Source: OFTM10 sp964196195 (GTDB taxonomy: Bacteria > Actinomycetota > Acidimicrobiia > Acidimicrobiales > Aldehydirespiratoraceae). Taken from it: a DNA stretch of 8,974 nucleotides. Both the position numbers and the translations under genes were made by a program. Positions 1-5,608 of the stretch are shown here, piece after piece (positions within the stretch are counted from its first letter, which is position 1; every line of letters starts with the position of its first letter). The notes beneath the pieces were generated by a model. It worked only from the letters and a program-made list of their open reading frames with translations. It did no database searches and was not told the DNA's origin. The DNA is taken from assembly GCA_964196195.1 (NCBI GenBank), contig CAXMSE010000074.1, forward strand, positions 1 to 8,974, written 5' to 3'.

Positions 1-232
1 TGAAGCTGAACGCGAACTCACTAAGGGTGGCGTCCAGCGTTTGGGCACCGCCCCCGGACGCGGTACCACTCTGAACGATGGTTGTGCCACCCGCATTGAC
101 GGCGACAATGATGGCGATGATCGACAACACCAGCGACACGAGCGCAAGCGGACCGAACAGGCCGGCCCAAGTGCCTGCGGCGACAGGTGCCGCTACTTCG
201 TCATCTGTCATTGCGGTGTCGATGTCGGTCAC
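1..232 (-). CDS. Membrane-anchored protein, probable cupredoxin (N-terminal part)
   Basis: This is a partial gene that runs off the left edge; 77 codons are visible. The start chosen is GTG at 232, because AGGAG lies about 11 nt upstream (bases 244-248). An in-frame ATG at 211 would remove seven residues and lacks that site. The visible protein has an acidic cytoplasmic tail (residues 1-20) and one hydrophobic segment at about 25-47 (LVSLVLSIIAIIVAV). A Gly/Thr/Ser-rich linker follows. The last residues, TLDATLSEFAFSF, resemble the first beta-strand of small secreted cupredoxins, which often begin with a phrase like 'VTLSEFAFSP'. The copper-ligand region is outside the window, so the cupredoxin call is an inference; the membrane anchor is seen directly. 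The gene lies 52 bp downstream of the fetB-like gene on the same strand and may be co-transcribed with it. Confidence 0.55.
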   Translation of the reverse strand, partial: MTDIDTAMTDDEVAAPVAAGTWAGLFGPLALVSLVLSIIAIIVAVNAGGTTIVQSGTASGGGAQTLDATLSEFAFSF

Positions 233-243
233 GATGCGACTCT

Positions 244-248
244 CTCCT
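244..248 (-). promoter_or_regulatory. Ribosome binding site for the GTG start at 232
   Basis: AGGAG on the minus strand, part of AGGAGAGA (241-248). It supports GTG at 232 over the ATG at 211. The spacing of about 11 nt is slightly long. Confidence 0.5.
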
Positions 249-284
249 GTGCACGGGCGCAGACAGGGATGTTACTCCCTAGCT

Positions 285-1079
285 CTACCCCTGGGGTTCG
301 GGCCCCAAATCAATGAGGCGATGATCAGCTGTGAAGATACCCCTCGTCAGACCCAACGCTACAACCGACGTTGAGGTGGCAACGGAGCCAAGCACCAGAT
401 ACATCACCGCCACCTGTACCCGCACTGCGTCGACCGGATCGACACCGGCGAGAATCAGGCCGGTCATGGCCCCGGGAAGGGCGATTATGCCAACCGCCTT
501 GGTGGACTCGATCTGGGGAACGAGAGCGGTGCGGAGCGACTCTCTCAGGTGAGGGGCAAACGCGTCACGAGCGGGCAGACCCACCGCCAAGCGGGCCTCG
601 ATGAGGTGGCGATTGTCGCGTGCTTCGGCGACGATCCGGCGAGACGCGAGCACCGTTCCGGTCATCGAATTGCCGACTGTCATCCCTGCCAGCGGGATGA
701 TGGCCCTGCCGGTGGGCTCGAACACGCCGAGCCCGAACAAAACACCCAGGCTCACAGAGGCCGCCGCGGCAAACGCTGTGAGAGCGAGCAAGCGGACGCC
801 GGGCACCTCAGGAGCACGGCGTCCAACCGTCCAGGAAGCGAACGACACCATCACCACCAGCCAGAGCCAGGTCCAGATGAGCGGATCGCCATCGTCGACG
901 ACCAGGGCAAGGGCCGCTCCCACGATGAGCAACTGCACCAGTGCTCGAACCGCCGCTACGAGTAGGTCGCGAGTGAGCCCGAGCCGCCTGATGAAGCTGA
1001 TCGCGACGGCGACCGCTACGAGAATTCCCGAAAGGGCCAGACCGGTGAGGCCGATGTCGGCCTGGGCGGCCCCGATCAT
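285..1079 (-). CDS. fetB: FetB/YbbM-type ABC transporter permease (UPF0014 family)
   Basis: Membrane component of a two-gene ABC transporter. The E. coli FetAB (YbbLM) pair is reported to export iron and to help under oxidative stress; the substrate here is inferred by homology only. The 264-residue product has the usual family length. Hydrophobic segments lie at about 9-30, 38-61, 67-84, 95-120, 125-140, 195-213 and 220-245. The family phrase GMTVGNSM is at 132-139 and LPGAMTG at 201-207. The start is ATG at 1079, overlapping the ATPase stop codon in ATGA (1076-1079), which indicates translational coupling. GGGA lies 7 nt upstream. Longer readings extend into the ATPase gene and are not credible. 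The family assignment is firm; the transported ion is not. Confidence 0.88.
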   Translation of the reverse strand: MIGAAQADIGLTGLALSGILVAVAVAISFIRRLGLTRDLLVAAVRALVQLLIVGAALALVVDDGDPLIWTWLWLVVMVSFASWTVGRRAPEVPGVRLLALTAFAAAASVSLGVLFGLGVFEPTGRAIIPLAGMTVGNSMTGTVLASRRIVAEARDNRHLIEARLAVGLPARDAFAPHLRESLRTALVPQIESTKAVGIIALPGAMTGLILAGVDPVDAVRVQVAVMYLVLGSVATSTSVVALGLTRGIFTADHRLIDLGPEPQG

Positions 1080-1732
1080 GATGTGATCCCAACCACGCGG
1101 CCGGCTTCCAGGGTGATCACGCGATCGGCGAGGCGTTCGGTCTGTTGACGGTCGTGAGATACCCAGACCCAGCCAACGGTGTTCGGTCGACCGGGATCGG
1201 TGAGACGGCGCACCACCGTTTCCACCAGTGCCGTCGCTTCCGGATCGAGCGAGGCGGTCGGTTCGTCGGCGAGCACCACCGCCGGTTCGGTGGCCAGAGT
1301 CCGGGCGAAACACACCCGTTGGCGTTCTCCTCCGGACAGGGCCGACGCGTCTCGATCGAGAAACTCGGCGTCGAGGGCGGCCGTATCGAGCAGGACGACC
1401 GCTTCGGCGTCGGTCAGCCCGGGAGCCGCGAGGCGCAGATTGTCAGCCACGGTGCCCGGCACCACCGTGGGCTGTTGGAACACCATGCCGACCGTGCGCC
1501 GATGAGCAAGCACCTCGACGTCGTCGAGGTTGGTGCCCCGCCAGGCAATGGTGCCTCGCGTGGGCACGTCGAGACGGTTGAGAAGGCGCAACAAGGTCGA
1601 CTTCCCGGCTCCCGATGCTCCGGCGAGAACAGTGATGCCTTCGGCCGGGATGCTCAGCGCAACGTCGTCGAGTCGGGTCCGTCCGCCAGCCTCCACGCTC
1701 ACCCCTTCCAGCTCGAATCCGTCGTAGGCCAC
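1076..1732 (-). CDS. fetA: FetA/YbbL-type ABC transporter ATP-binding protein
   Basis: Cytoplasmic ATPase that would power the adjoining FetB-like permease. With the GTG start at 1732 it is 218 residues, normal for the family. Visible motifs are Walker A GASGAGKST (38-46), Q-loop Q86 in VFQQP, signature LSGGERQR (132-139), Walker B AVVLADEP with catalytic E157, D-loop SLDPE, and H-loop H203 in VSHD. All catalytic residues are present. The start is uncertain: GTG at 1732 puts the usual short N-terminal strand (FELEGVSVEAGG) at the front, but its Shine-Dalgarno is poor (GAGG about 12 nt away). A GTG six codons upstream (1750) is possible. The frame stays open to 2092, but that part is Ser/Pro-rich, unlike an ABC domain, and overlaps the divergent dinB gene. 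It is the first gene of the fetAB pair. Confidence 0.88.
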   Translation of the reverse strand: MAYDGFELEGVSVEAGGRTRLDDVALSIPAEGITVLAGASGAGKSTLLRLLNRLDVPTRGTIAWRGTNLDDVEVLAHRRTVGMVFQQPTVVPGTVADNLRLAAPGLTDAEAVVLLDTAALDAEFLDRDASALSGGERQRVCFARTLATEPAVVLADEPTASLDPEATALVETVVRRLTDPGRPNTVGWVWVSHDRQQTERLADRVITLEAGRVVGITS

Positions 1733-2024
1733 GGCCAGACTCTGCCTCACCCGCTGATCGTTGGGAAAGGCCGGCTGGCTCGGGTTGTAGTTGCCGTGGC
1801 CCGAATAGTCGATCCCGAGCAGCTTGCTGCAGGTGGTGGTCGTCACCTGCTGCCCAGGCGAGGACGGCCGGCCGCAACAGATCGGTTCTGATCTTCCCGA
1901 CTGGGTCGAGCCCGAAGCCATGCGCGTCGGCATGCAGTTCACTGCCCTGCTTACCGGAGCGGCGGGAGCTGGCTGTCCGAGCTGAGGCATCGCCAATGAG
2001 TCGCGGGTAGGGCATGATCTCGGT
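1733..2024. promoter_or_regulatory. Divergent intergenic region between fetA and dinB-like genes
   Basis: About 290 bp separate two divergently transcribed genes, so both promoters should lie here. Open frames cross it on both strands but give low-complexity protein that I do not recognise. A 7-bp inverted repeat at 1829-1850 is described separately. A weak -10-like CATGAT (2013-2018) ends 6 nt before the dinB ATG, which would fit a leaderless transcript. No convincing -35/-10 pair was found for fetA. Confidence 0.4.
1829..1850. repeat. Perfect 7-bp inverted repeat, candidate operator or hairpin
   Basis: GCAGGTG (1829-1835) and CACCTGC (1844-1850) are exact reverse complements separated by 8 nt. 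Two G-T pairs could extend the stem inward. It lies about 100 bp upstream of the fetA start and 175 bp upstream of the dinB start. The geometry suits a dimeric regulator or an RNA hairpin. I do not recognise it as the site of a particular regulator. Confidence 0.4.
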
Positions 2025-2573
2025 ATGGCCGACCGACTAGCCGACATGTTCATCGATCCCGACGAGGACCCTCGTGGTGAAGGGCCGTTCACCGGTGATG
2101 AGCGTGCCGTACTGCTCGGGTTCCTGCGCTGGCAGCGGGCGACACTCGCCCTGAAATGTGACGGGCTCGACCCAAAGGAGCTGGCCCGCCGCTCTCTCGC
2201 CCCCTCGGCGCTTTCACTTCTGGGCCTGGTACGTCATCTCGCCGATGTCGAACGGGGATGGTTCCGCCAAATGCTGGCGGGCGAGGATCTACCGAGCCTC
2301 TTCAGTTCGCCGACCGATGCCGACGGCGACTTCAACGGGGCCGAGGCCGACCCCATAGTCGTCGCCGAGGCCTGGCGGCTCTGGGAGGCCGAAGCGGAGT
2401 TCGCCGACAACTTCATCGAGCAGGCTCCGAGTCTCGACATCACCTGCGACGACCCGTGGCGGGGCCCGATGTCTATGCGCTGGGTGCTGGTCCATGTCAT
2501 CGAGGAGTACGCCCGCCACAACGGCCACGCCGACCTGCTACGGGAGAAGATCGACGGAGCGGTAGGCCAGTAG
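2025..2573 (+). CDS. DinB family protein (DUF664 type)
   Basis: A 182-residue protein of the DinB/YfiT-like four-helix-bundle superfamily, DUF664 branch. Many members bind a divalent metal through histidines, and some actinobacterial relatives are thiol-dependent transferases or isomerases; the reaction here is unknown. The recognisable core runs from about residue 27 to 175. The first histidine is H71 in LLGLVRHLADVERGWF. The C-terminal helix carries H147, E151, H155 and H158 in WVLVHVIEEYARHNGHAD, a very typical DUF664 ending. The ATG at 2025 has no good Shine-Dalgarno, so a leaderless mRNA is plausible. The gene is divergent from fetA and convergent with the thioesterase; nothing nearby suggests a substrate. 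Confidence 0.87.
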   Translation: MADRLADMFIDPDEDPRGEGPFTGDERAVLLGFLRWQRATLALKCDGLDPKELARRSLAPSALSLLGLVRHLADVERGWFRQMLAGEDLPSLFSSPTDADGDFNGAEADPIVVAEAWRLWEAEAEFADNFIEQAPSLDITCDDPWRGPMSMRWVLVHVIEEYARHNGHADLLREKIDGAVGQ

Positions 2574-2608
2574 TCCAGACGCCCGCACTGGGTGAGAGTG
2601 GCACAATG

Positions 2609-2636
2609 GCTGGGCGAGATCTCCCTCTCGCTCAGT
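2609..2636. terminator. Hairpin between convergent genes, candidate bidirectional terminator
   Basis: GCGAGA (2614-2619) pairs exactly with TCTCGC (2626-2631) across a 6-nt loop. The stem extends outward through 2609-2613 and 2632-2636 with two G-T pairs, about 11 bp in all. It lies in the 58-bp gap after the dinB stop and includes the thioesterase stop codon. There is no T-tract on either side, so it is not a classic intrinsic terminator. Confidence 0.4.
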
Positions 2637-3084
2637 GGCGTGCACGCCAATCCTCGGTCCATGCTTCCGCGCCAAGGTGCCAGTGTTCGGTCCGGAAGGT
2701 CATCCCTGTGGCTGTTGCGAGAAGCTCGTGGCCACAACGCGCCTCGAGTGCGTAGGTCCCCATCCTTCGGCCGCAATGAACCTCCGTCGCGATGAATTCC
2801 AGCGAGGCGTCGGGCTTGGGCGACGCGATGTAGTGGATGTCGATGGAAACGGCCACTGCCACTCGACCCCACGAATTCGAAGCGACCGACAGGGCTACGT
2901 CAGCCCCGGAAAGGACGAAGCCGCCGTGAACCCCACCCAAGAAGTTGAGATGATCAGGTCCCGCCTTTGCCCGCGCCTTGGCCACGCCTCCGGCCCAGTC
3001 CACCACCTCGACGTCGATCGAACGGGCGAAAGCGTCTTCGCGAAACAACTCGTCGAGTCGGTGGAAGTTCTCATGATCGGTCAT
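2632..3084 (-). CDS. PaaI family hotdog-fold thioesterase
   Basis: A 150-residue single hotdog domain, predicted to hydrolyse acyl-CoA or aryl-CoA thioesters in the cytoplasm; the family forms dimers or tetramers. The diagnostic segment is HLNFLGGVHGGFVLSGADVA (45-64), with N47, the HGG turn at 53-55 and the acidic residue D62, matching the Asn/HGG/Asp pattern of PaaI-like enzymes. A second typical block is SIDIHYIASPKPDASLEFIAT (80-100). The tail after residue 130 is Trp/His-rich and longer than in many relatives. The ATG at 3084 has only a distant GAGG, but a promoter-like element lies upstream. It is not linked to a phenylacetate gene cluster here, so the substrate is open. Confidence 0.87.
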   Translation of the reverse strand: MTDHENFHRLDELFREDAFARSIDVEVVDWAGGVAKARAKAGPDHLNFLGGVHGGFVLSGADVALSVASNSWGRVAVAVSIDIHYIASPKPDASLEFIATEVHCGRRMGTYALEARCGHELLATATGMTFRTEHWHLGAEAWTEDWRARH

Positions 3085-3118
3085 GGTGGTGCGTCATCGC
3101 CTCGCAAGGATCATGCGA

Positions 3119-3147
3119 ACAGTATGGATGCCCGATCAGGCCGCCAA
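3119..3147 (-). promoter_or_regulatory. Candidate promoter for the thioesterase gene
   Basis: On the minus strand, TTGGCG (3142-3147) and TACTGT (3119-3124) are separated by 17 bp, an acceptable sigma-70/SigA-type pair. Transcription would start near 3112, giving a leader of about 28 nt before the ATG at 3084. It lies in the 110-bp divergent gap shared with the PCD-VOC gene. Confidence 0.33.
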
Positions 3148-3194
3148 CAACAACAAACGAGTAGCGGTCCATCAGCCGTGATCAAATAGCTGCC

Positions 3195-3845
3195 ATGGAC
3201 TACATCGACATCACTGCCGAGGAACTCGCAGCGCTGGAGGGGCTCGACGACTGGCGGTTCGTCCTTGGGGCGATCCACGCGGATTTCCGAGCCGGTTCCT
3301 ACCCCGCGGCAGCCGTGCTGGTGTCTGCCATCACCGCTGCCGCCGAGCTGGCCGTGCATCACCCCGATATCGATATCCGCTACCCCGACCGGGTGAGAGT
3401 GGCACTCACCACCCACGCCACCGGCGGTTTGACCACCCACGACGTCGATCTCGCTCGAGAGATCTCGAGGATCGCCAGCACGTCGGGAGCCGACGCCGAA
3501 CCGGGAGCGGCCCAAATCATCGAGCTCGCGATCGACACTCTGGATGCCGACCGCATCCGCCCATTCTGGGCCGCGGTTCTCGGCTACGTCGACGATGGCC
3601 GTTACCTCGTCGACCCGCTGCGGTCGGGGCCTCCGCTCTGGTTCCAGCAGATGGACGAGCCCCGAGTTGAACGAGGCCGATTCCACGTCGACGTCTCCGT
3701 TTCTCACGACACCGCCGATCGCCGCACCGCCGAAGCCTTGGCCGCCGGCGGAACACTCGTGACCGACCGGTTCGCCCGCTCATGGTGGGTGCTCGCCGAC
3801 GCCGATGGCAACGAAGCCTGCATCTGTACCTGGCAGGACCGCTGA
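3195..3845 (+). CDS. Pterin-4a-carbinolamine dehydratase / VOC domain fusion protein
   Basis: A 216-residue two-domain protein. Residues about 1-95 match pterin-4a-carbinolamine dehydratase (PCD), which dehydrates 4a-hydroxytetrahydrobiopterin during cofactor recycling by aromatic amino acid hydroxylases. The PCD signature is present: H55-H56-P57-D58 in ELAVHHPDIDIRYP, then LTTH with H74, then GGLTTHDVDLA, so the catalytic histidines are kept. Residues about 105-216 form a glyoxalase/VOC-like half-module beginning QIIELAIDTLDADRIRPFW. This type of VOC domain often lacks full metal ligands and may bind small molecules. There is no clear Shine-Dalgarno before the ATG at 3195; TCAAAT (3182-3187) ends 7 nt upstream, suggesting a leaderless mRNA. 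The cyclase-family gene starts 7 bp after its stop. Because no hydroxylase is visible, the true substrate is uncertain. Confidence 0.83.
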   Translation: MDYIDITAEELAALEGLDDWRFVLGAIHADFRAGSYPAAAVLVSAITAAAELAVHHPDIDIRYPDRVRVALTTHATGGLTTHDVDLAREISRIASTSGADAEPGAAQIIELAIDTLDADRIRPFWAAVLGYVDDGRYLVDPLRSGPPLWFQQMDEPRVERGRFHVDVSVSHDTADRRTAEALAAGGTLVTDRFARSWWVLADADGNEACICTWQDR

Positions 3846-3848
3846 GGT
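3844..3848 (+). promoter_or_regulatory. Ribosome binding site deciding the cyclase-family start
   Basis: GAGGT overlaps the stop codon of the PCD-VOC gene and lies 4 nt before GTG at 3853. It favours this start over the in-frame ATG at 3805, which would overlap the upstream gene by 41 bp. Confidence 0.55.
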
Positions 3849-3852
3849 AGCC

Positions 3853-4506
3853 GTGAGACTCGTCGATCTCAGCCACGCCATCACAGACGGGATGGAGACC
3901 TACCCGGGTCTGCCCACCCCCTCGGTCGCCACCCACCTCTCGCGTGAGGCCGCGGTGGAGATCTACGGGCCCGACATCACGTTCCACATCGGCCTGATCA
4001 CCATGTGCACCAACACCGGCACCTATCTCGATGTGCCTTTCCATCGATTCGCCGAGGGTCACGACCTCGCCCAGCTACCCCTCCAGCGGGTCGCCTCGGT
4101 TCCGGCGGTCTGTCTCGATCGACGAGACCACACCACTATCGAGCTCACCACACACGAGCTGGAAGGGCTTGCAGGACACGCTGTTCTTGTCCGCACGGAC
4201 CACTCGGCCCATTTCGGAACCGACGCATACTTCTCCGAACACCCCCACCTCTCGGCCGCGTCGGCCGAGGCCCTGGTCGACGCGGGCGTGGCGTGTGTGG
4301 GTATCGATTCACTCAACATCGACGGCACCGACACCGGCGAGCGACCCGTGCACACCTTGCTGCTCGGAGCCGAGATCCCGATCATCGAGCATCTCACCGA
4401 CCTAGACGCACTCCCGGCCGGAGGCTTCCAGTTCACGGCTGTTCCGCCGAAGATCGTAGGCGCCGGCACGTTCACCGTCCGTGCCTTCGCCACGGTCCCC
4501 ACATGA
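3853..4506 (+). CDS. Cyclase family protein (kynurenine formamidase-like fold), altered metal motif
   Basis: A 217-residue cyclase-family protein (the fold of bacterial kynurenine formamidase KynB and isatin hydrolase). Typical segments are LVDLSHAITDGMETYPGLP at the N-terminus, GIDSLNIDG (150-158), and H167 with E179 in RPVHTLLLGAEIPIIEHL. The family metal motif HxGTHxDxPxH is here NTGTYLDVPFH (54-64): the first His is N54 and the second is Y58, while D60 and H64 are kept. From memory of KynB, the replaced positions are metal ligands, whereas the Asp and the later His and Glu remain. The enzyme may therefore bind one metal or act differently, and KynB activity should not be assumed. Its GTG start has a good Shine-Dalgarno. 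It is the second gene of an operon with the PCD-VOC fusion; no other tryptophan-catabolism gene is visible. Confidence 0.82.
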   Translation: MRLVDLSHAITDGMETYPGLPTPSVATHLSREAAVEIYGPDITFHIGLITMCTNTGTYLDVPFHRFAEGHDLAQLPLQRVASVPAVCLDRRDHTTIELTTHELEGLAGHAVLVRTDHSAHFGTDAYFSEHPHLSAASAEALVDAGVACVGIDSLNIDGTDTGERPVHTLLLGAEIPIIEHLTDLDALPAGGFQFTAVPPKIVGAGTFTVRAFATVPT

Positions 4507-4579
4507 TGCCCTGACCGGATGGAGGTTCGCGTCGAATCGGAAGTCTGGGTCTGGCGAGGTGTAGTTTTCCGTCCGACTC

Positions 4580-5494
4580 ATGGCTTCGCTGTTCGTTCTT
4601 GCCCTTGGATTCGGACTGAGCCTGGCGGCATGCGCCGGATCGCGAGACACATCATCGACGGCGGCCTTGCCAACCTCCACAACTCTGGTCCTAAACGTGA
4701 CGACCACCGAGATCGCCACATCCACGAGCGTGTCGCTCCCGCCGACGACGACCCCCATCGACGCCACAAGCACACAGGATGGGCGTTCAGGAGCAGCGCC
4801 TCCCGACTGGCTCGGGACTCGCCTGCTCCCGCTGCGACCCGGAGAAGACAACGGGATCGCCCAACCGACTCCAGCTGAGTTCGTCGATCGCCAGCTCTGG
4901 ACGACCGACATCCTTCCGGCTCCGGCCGACAACACATTCGTGTCGAAGATCACGAATCCACCGCCTGACGAGGTGCTCGCTCGATCGACATGGCGCGATG
5001 AGTGCCCGGTGCCGGTAACCGAGTTGGCCTACGCGGAGGTGTCGTTCTTCGGTTTCGACGGGCGTTTCCATACCGGCGAGCTCATCACAGGCGTCGACCA
5101 TGTCGAGGGGCTCGTCGGTGTGTTCGCCGAACTGCACGCGATGCGGTTCCCGGTCGAGGAGATGGTGGTCACCACCCAGGAAGCCGTAGATGCCCACCCC
5201 ACCGGCGACAGCAACAACACGTCGAGCTTCGTGTGTCGCCCGGCGGTGAACTCCGGTTCCTGGTCGCGTCACGCGCTGGGCGGCGCCATCGATATCAACC
5301 CGTTCCAAAATCCGTATGTGAAGGGCGATCTCGTCATCCCGGAACTGGCCGGCGCATATCTCGATCGCACCCATGTGCGTGTCGGCATGGTCACGCCCCC
5401 AATCGTGGATCTCTTCGCCCAAATCGGCTGGTCCTGGGGAGGCAACTGGAACTCGGCGAGCGACTGGATGCACTTCAGCGACACCGGCGGCTGA
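4580..5494 (+). CDS. Lipoprotein with M15 D-alanyl-D-alanine carboxypeptidase-like domain
   Basis: A 304-residue exported protein likely to trim peptidoglycan stem peptides outside the cell. The N-terminus is a short hydrophobic signal ending in the lipobox LAAC with C18 as the lipidated cysteine. Residues about 22-68 form a Ser/Thr/Pro-rich tether. The C-terminal catalytic domain (about 145-304) has the M15 motif SRHALGGAIDIN with zinc ligands H231 and D238, and DWMHF with probable base D295 and zinc ligand H298. The phrase SFVCRPAVNSGSW (216-228) is typical of the M15_4 subgroup. An in-frame TAG at 4562-4564 and lack of other starts fix ATG 4580. The signal peptide then has no N-terminal Lys or Arg, which is unusual. 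There is no Shine-Dalgarno within range; a -10-like TAGTTT (4562-4567) suggests a near-leaderless mRNA. Confidence 0.86.
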   Translation: MASLFVLALGFGLSLAACAGSRDTSSTAALPTSTTLVLNVTTTEIATSTSVSLPPTTTPIDATSTQDGRSGAAPPDWLGTRLLPLRPGEDNGIAQPTPAEFVDRQLWTTDILPAPADNTFVSKITNPPPDEVLARSTWRDECPVPVTELAYAEVSFFGFDGRFHTGELITGVDHVEGLVGVFAELHAMRFPVEEMVVTTQEAVDAHPTGDSNNTSSFVCRPAVNSGSWSRHALGGAIDINPFQNPYVKGDLVIPELAGAYLDRTHVRVGMVTPPIVDLFAQIGWSWGGNWNSASDWMHFSDTGG

Positions 5495-5538
5495 GCTCAA
5501 CCCCCGCCTTCGACGCCAAGCAGGTCGGCCGTCGCCAT

Positions 5539-5575
5539 CTGGGAACAACACACGGGCGAATTCGTGGCATCCCAG
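5539..5575. terminator. Imperfect hairpin after the M15 lipoprotein gene
   Basis: CTGGGA (5539-5544) pairs with TCCCAG (5570-5575), and inside it CACG (5551-5554) pairs with CGTG (5563-5566), separated by a small asymmetric internal loop. It lies in the 114-bp gap between the M15 gene and the oxidoreductase gene. No T-tract follows, so termination is only a suggestion. Nothing else is evident in the gap. Confidence 0.28.
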
Positions 5576-5608
5576 GGCGGCTAGGAAGACCTGTGCGACG
5601 CTGATCCG

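Noticed and set aside
265..280. AGGGA/TCCCT hairpin after fetB
   Set aside because: Only 5 bp with no T-tract, directly upstream of the next gene's ribosome binding site; too weak to call a terminator.
1145..1891. Long plus-strand open frame (248 codons) across fetA
   Set aside because: It is antisense to a complete ABC ATPase with all catalytic motifs; its protein is rich in Arg, Gly and His, as expected of a GC-rich shadow frame.
1733..2092. N-terminal extension of fetA to 2092
   Set aside because: The added residues are Ser/Pro/Gly-rich, unlike an ABC domain, and overlap the divergent dinB gene.
3145..3157. Short CAA triplet run
   Set aside because: Only about four units in a divergent gap; not a CRISPR or meaningful satellite.
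2590..3405. 15-bp exact direct repeat GGGTGAGAGTGGCAC at 2590-2604 and 3391-3405
   Set aside because: One copy is intergenic and the other is inside the PCD domain coding sequence; flanks do not match and no element boundaries are visible, so chance is likely.
3805..3852. Upstream ATG start for the cyclase-family gene
   Set aside because: It would overlap the PCD-VOC gene by 41 bp, adds residues outside the family core, and lacks the Shine-Dalgarno present before GTG 3853.
3595..4062. Possibility of a minus-strand gene opposite the PCD-VOC/cyclase operon
   Set aside because: The frames there are Arg/Gly-rich shadows, while the plus strand has recognised domains throughout.
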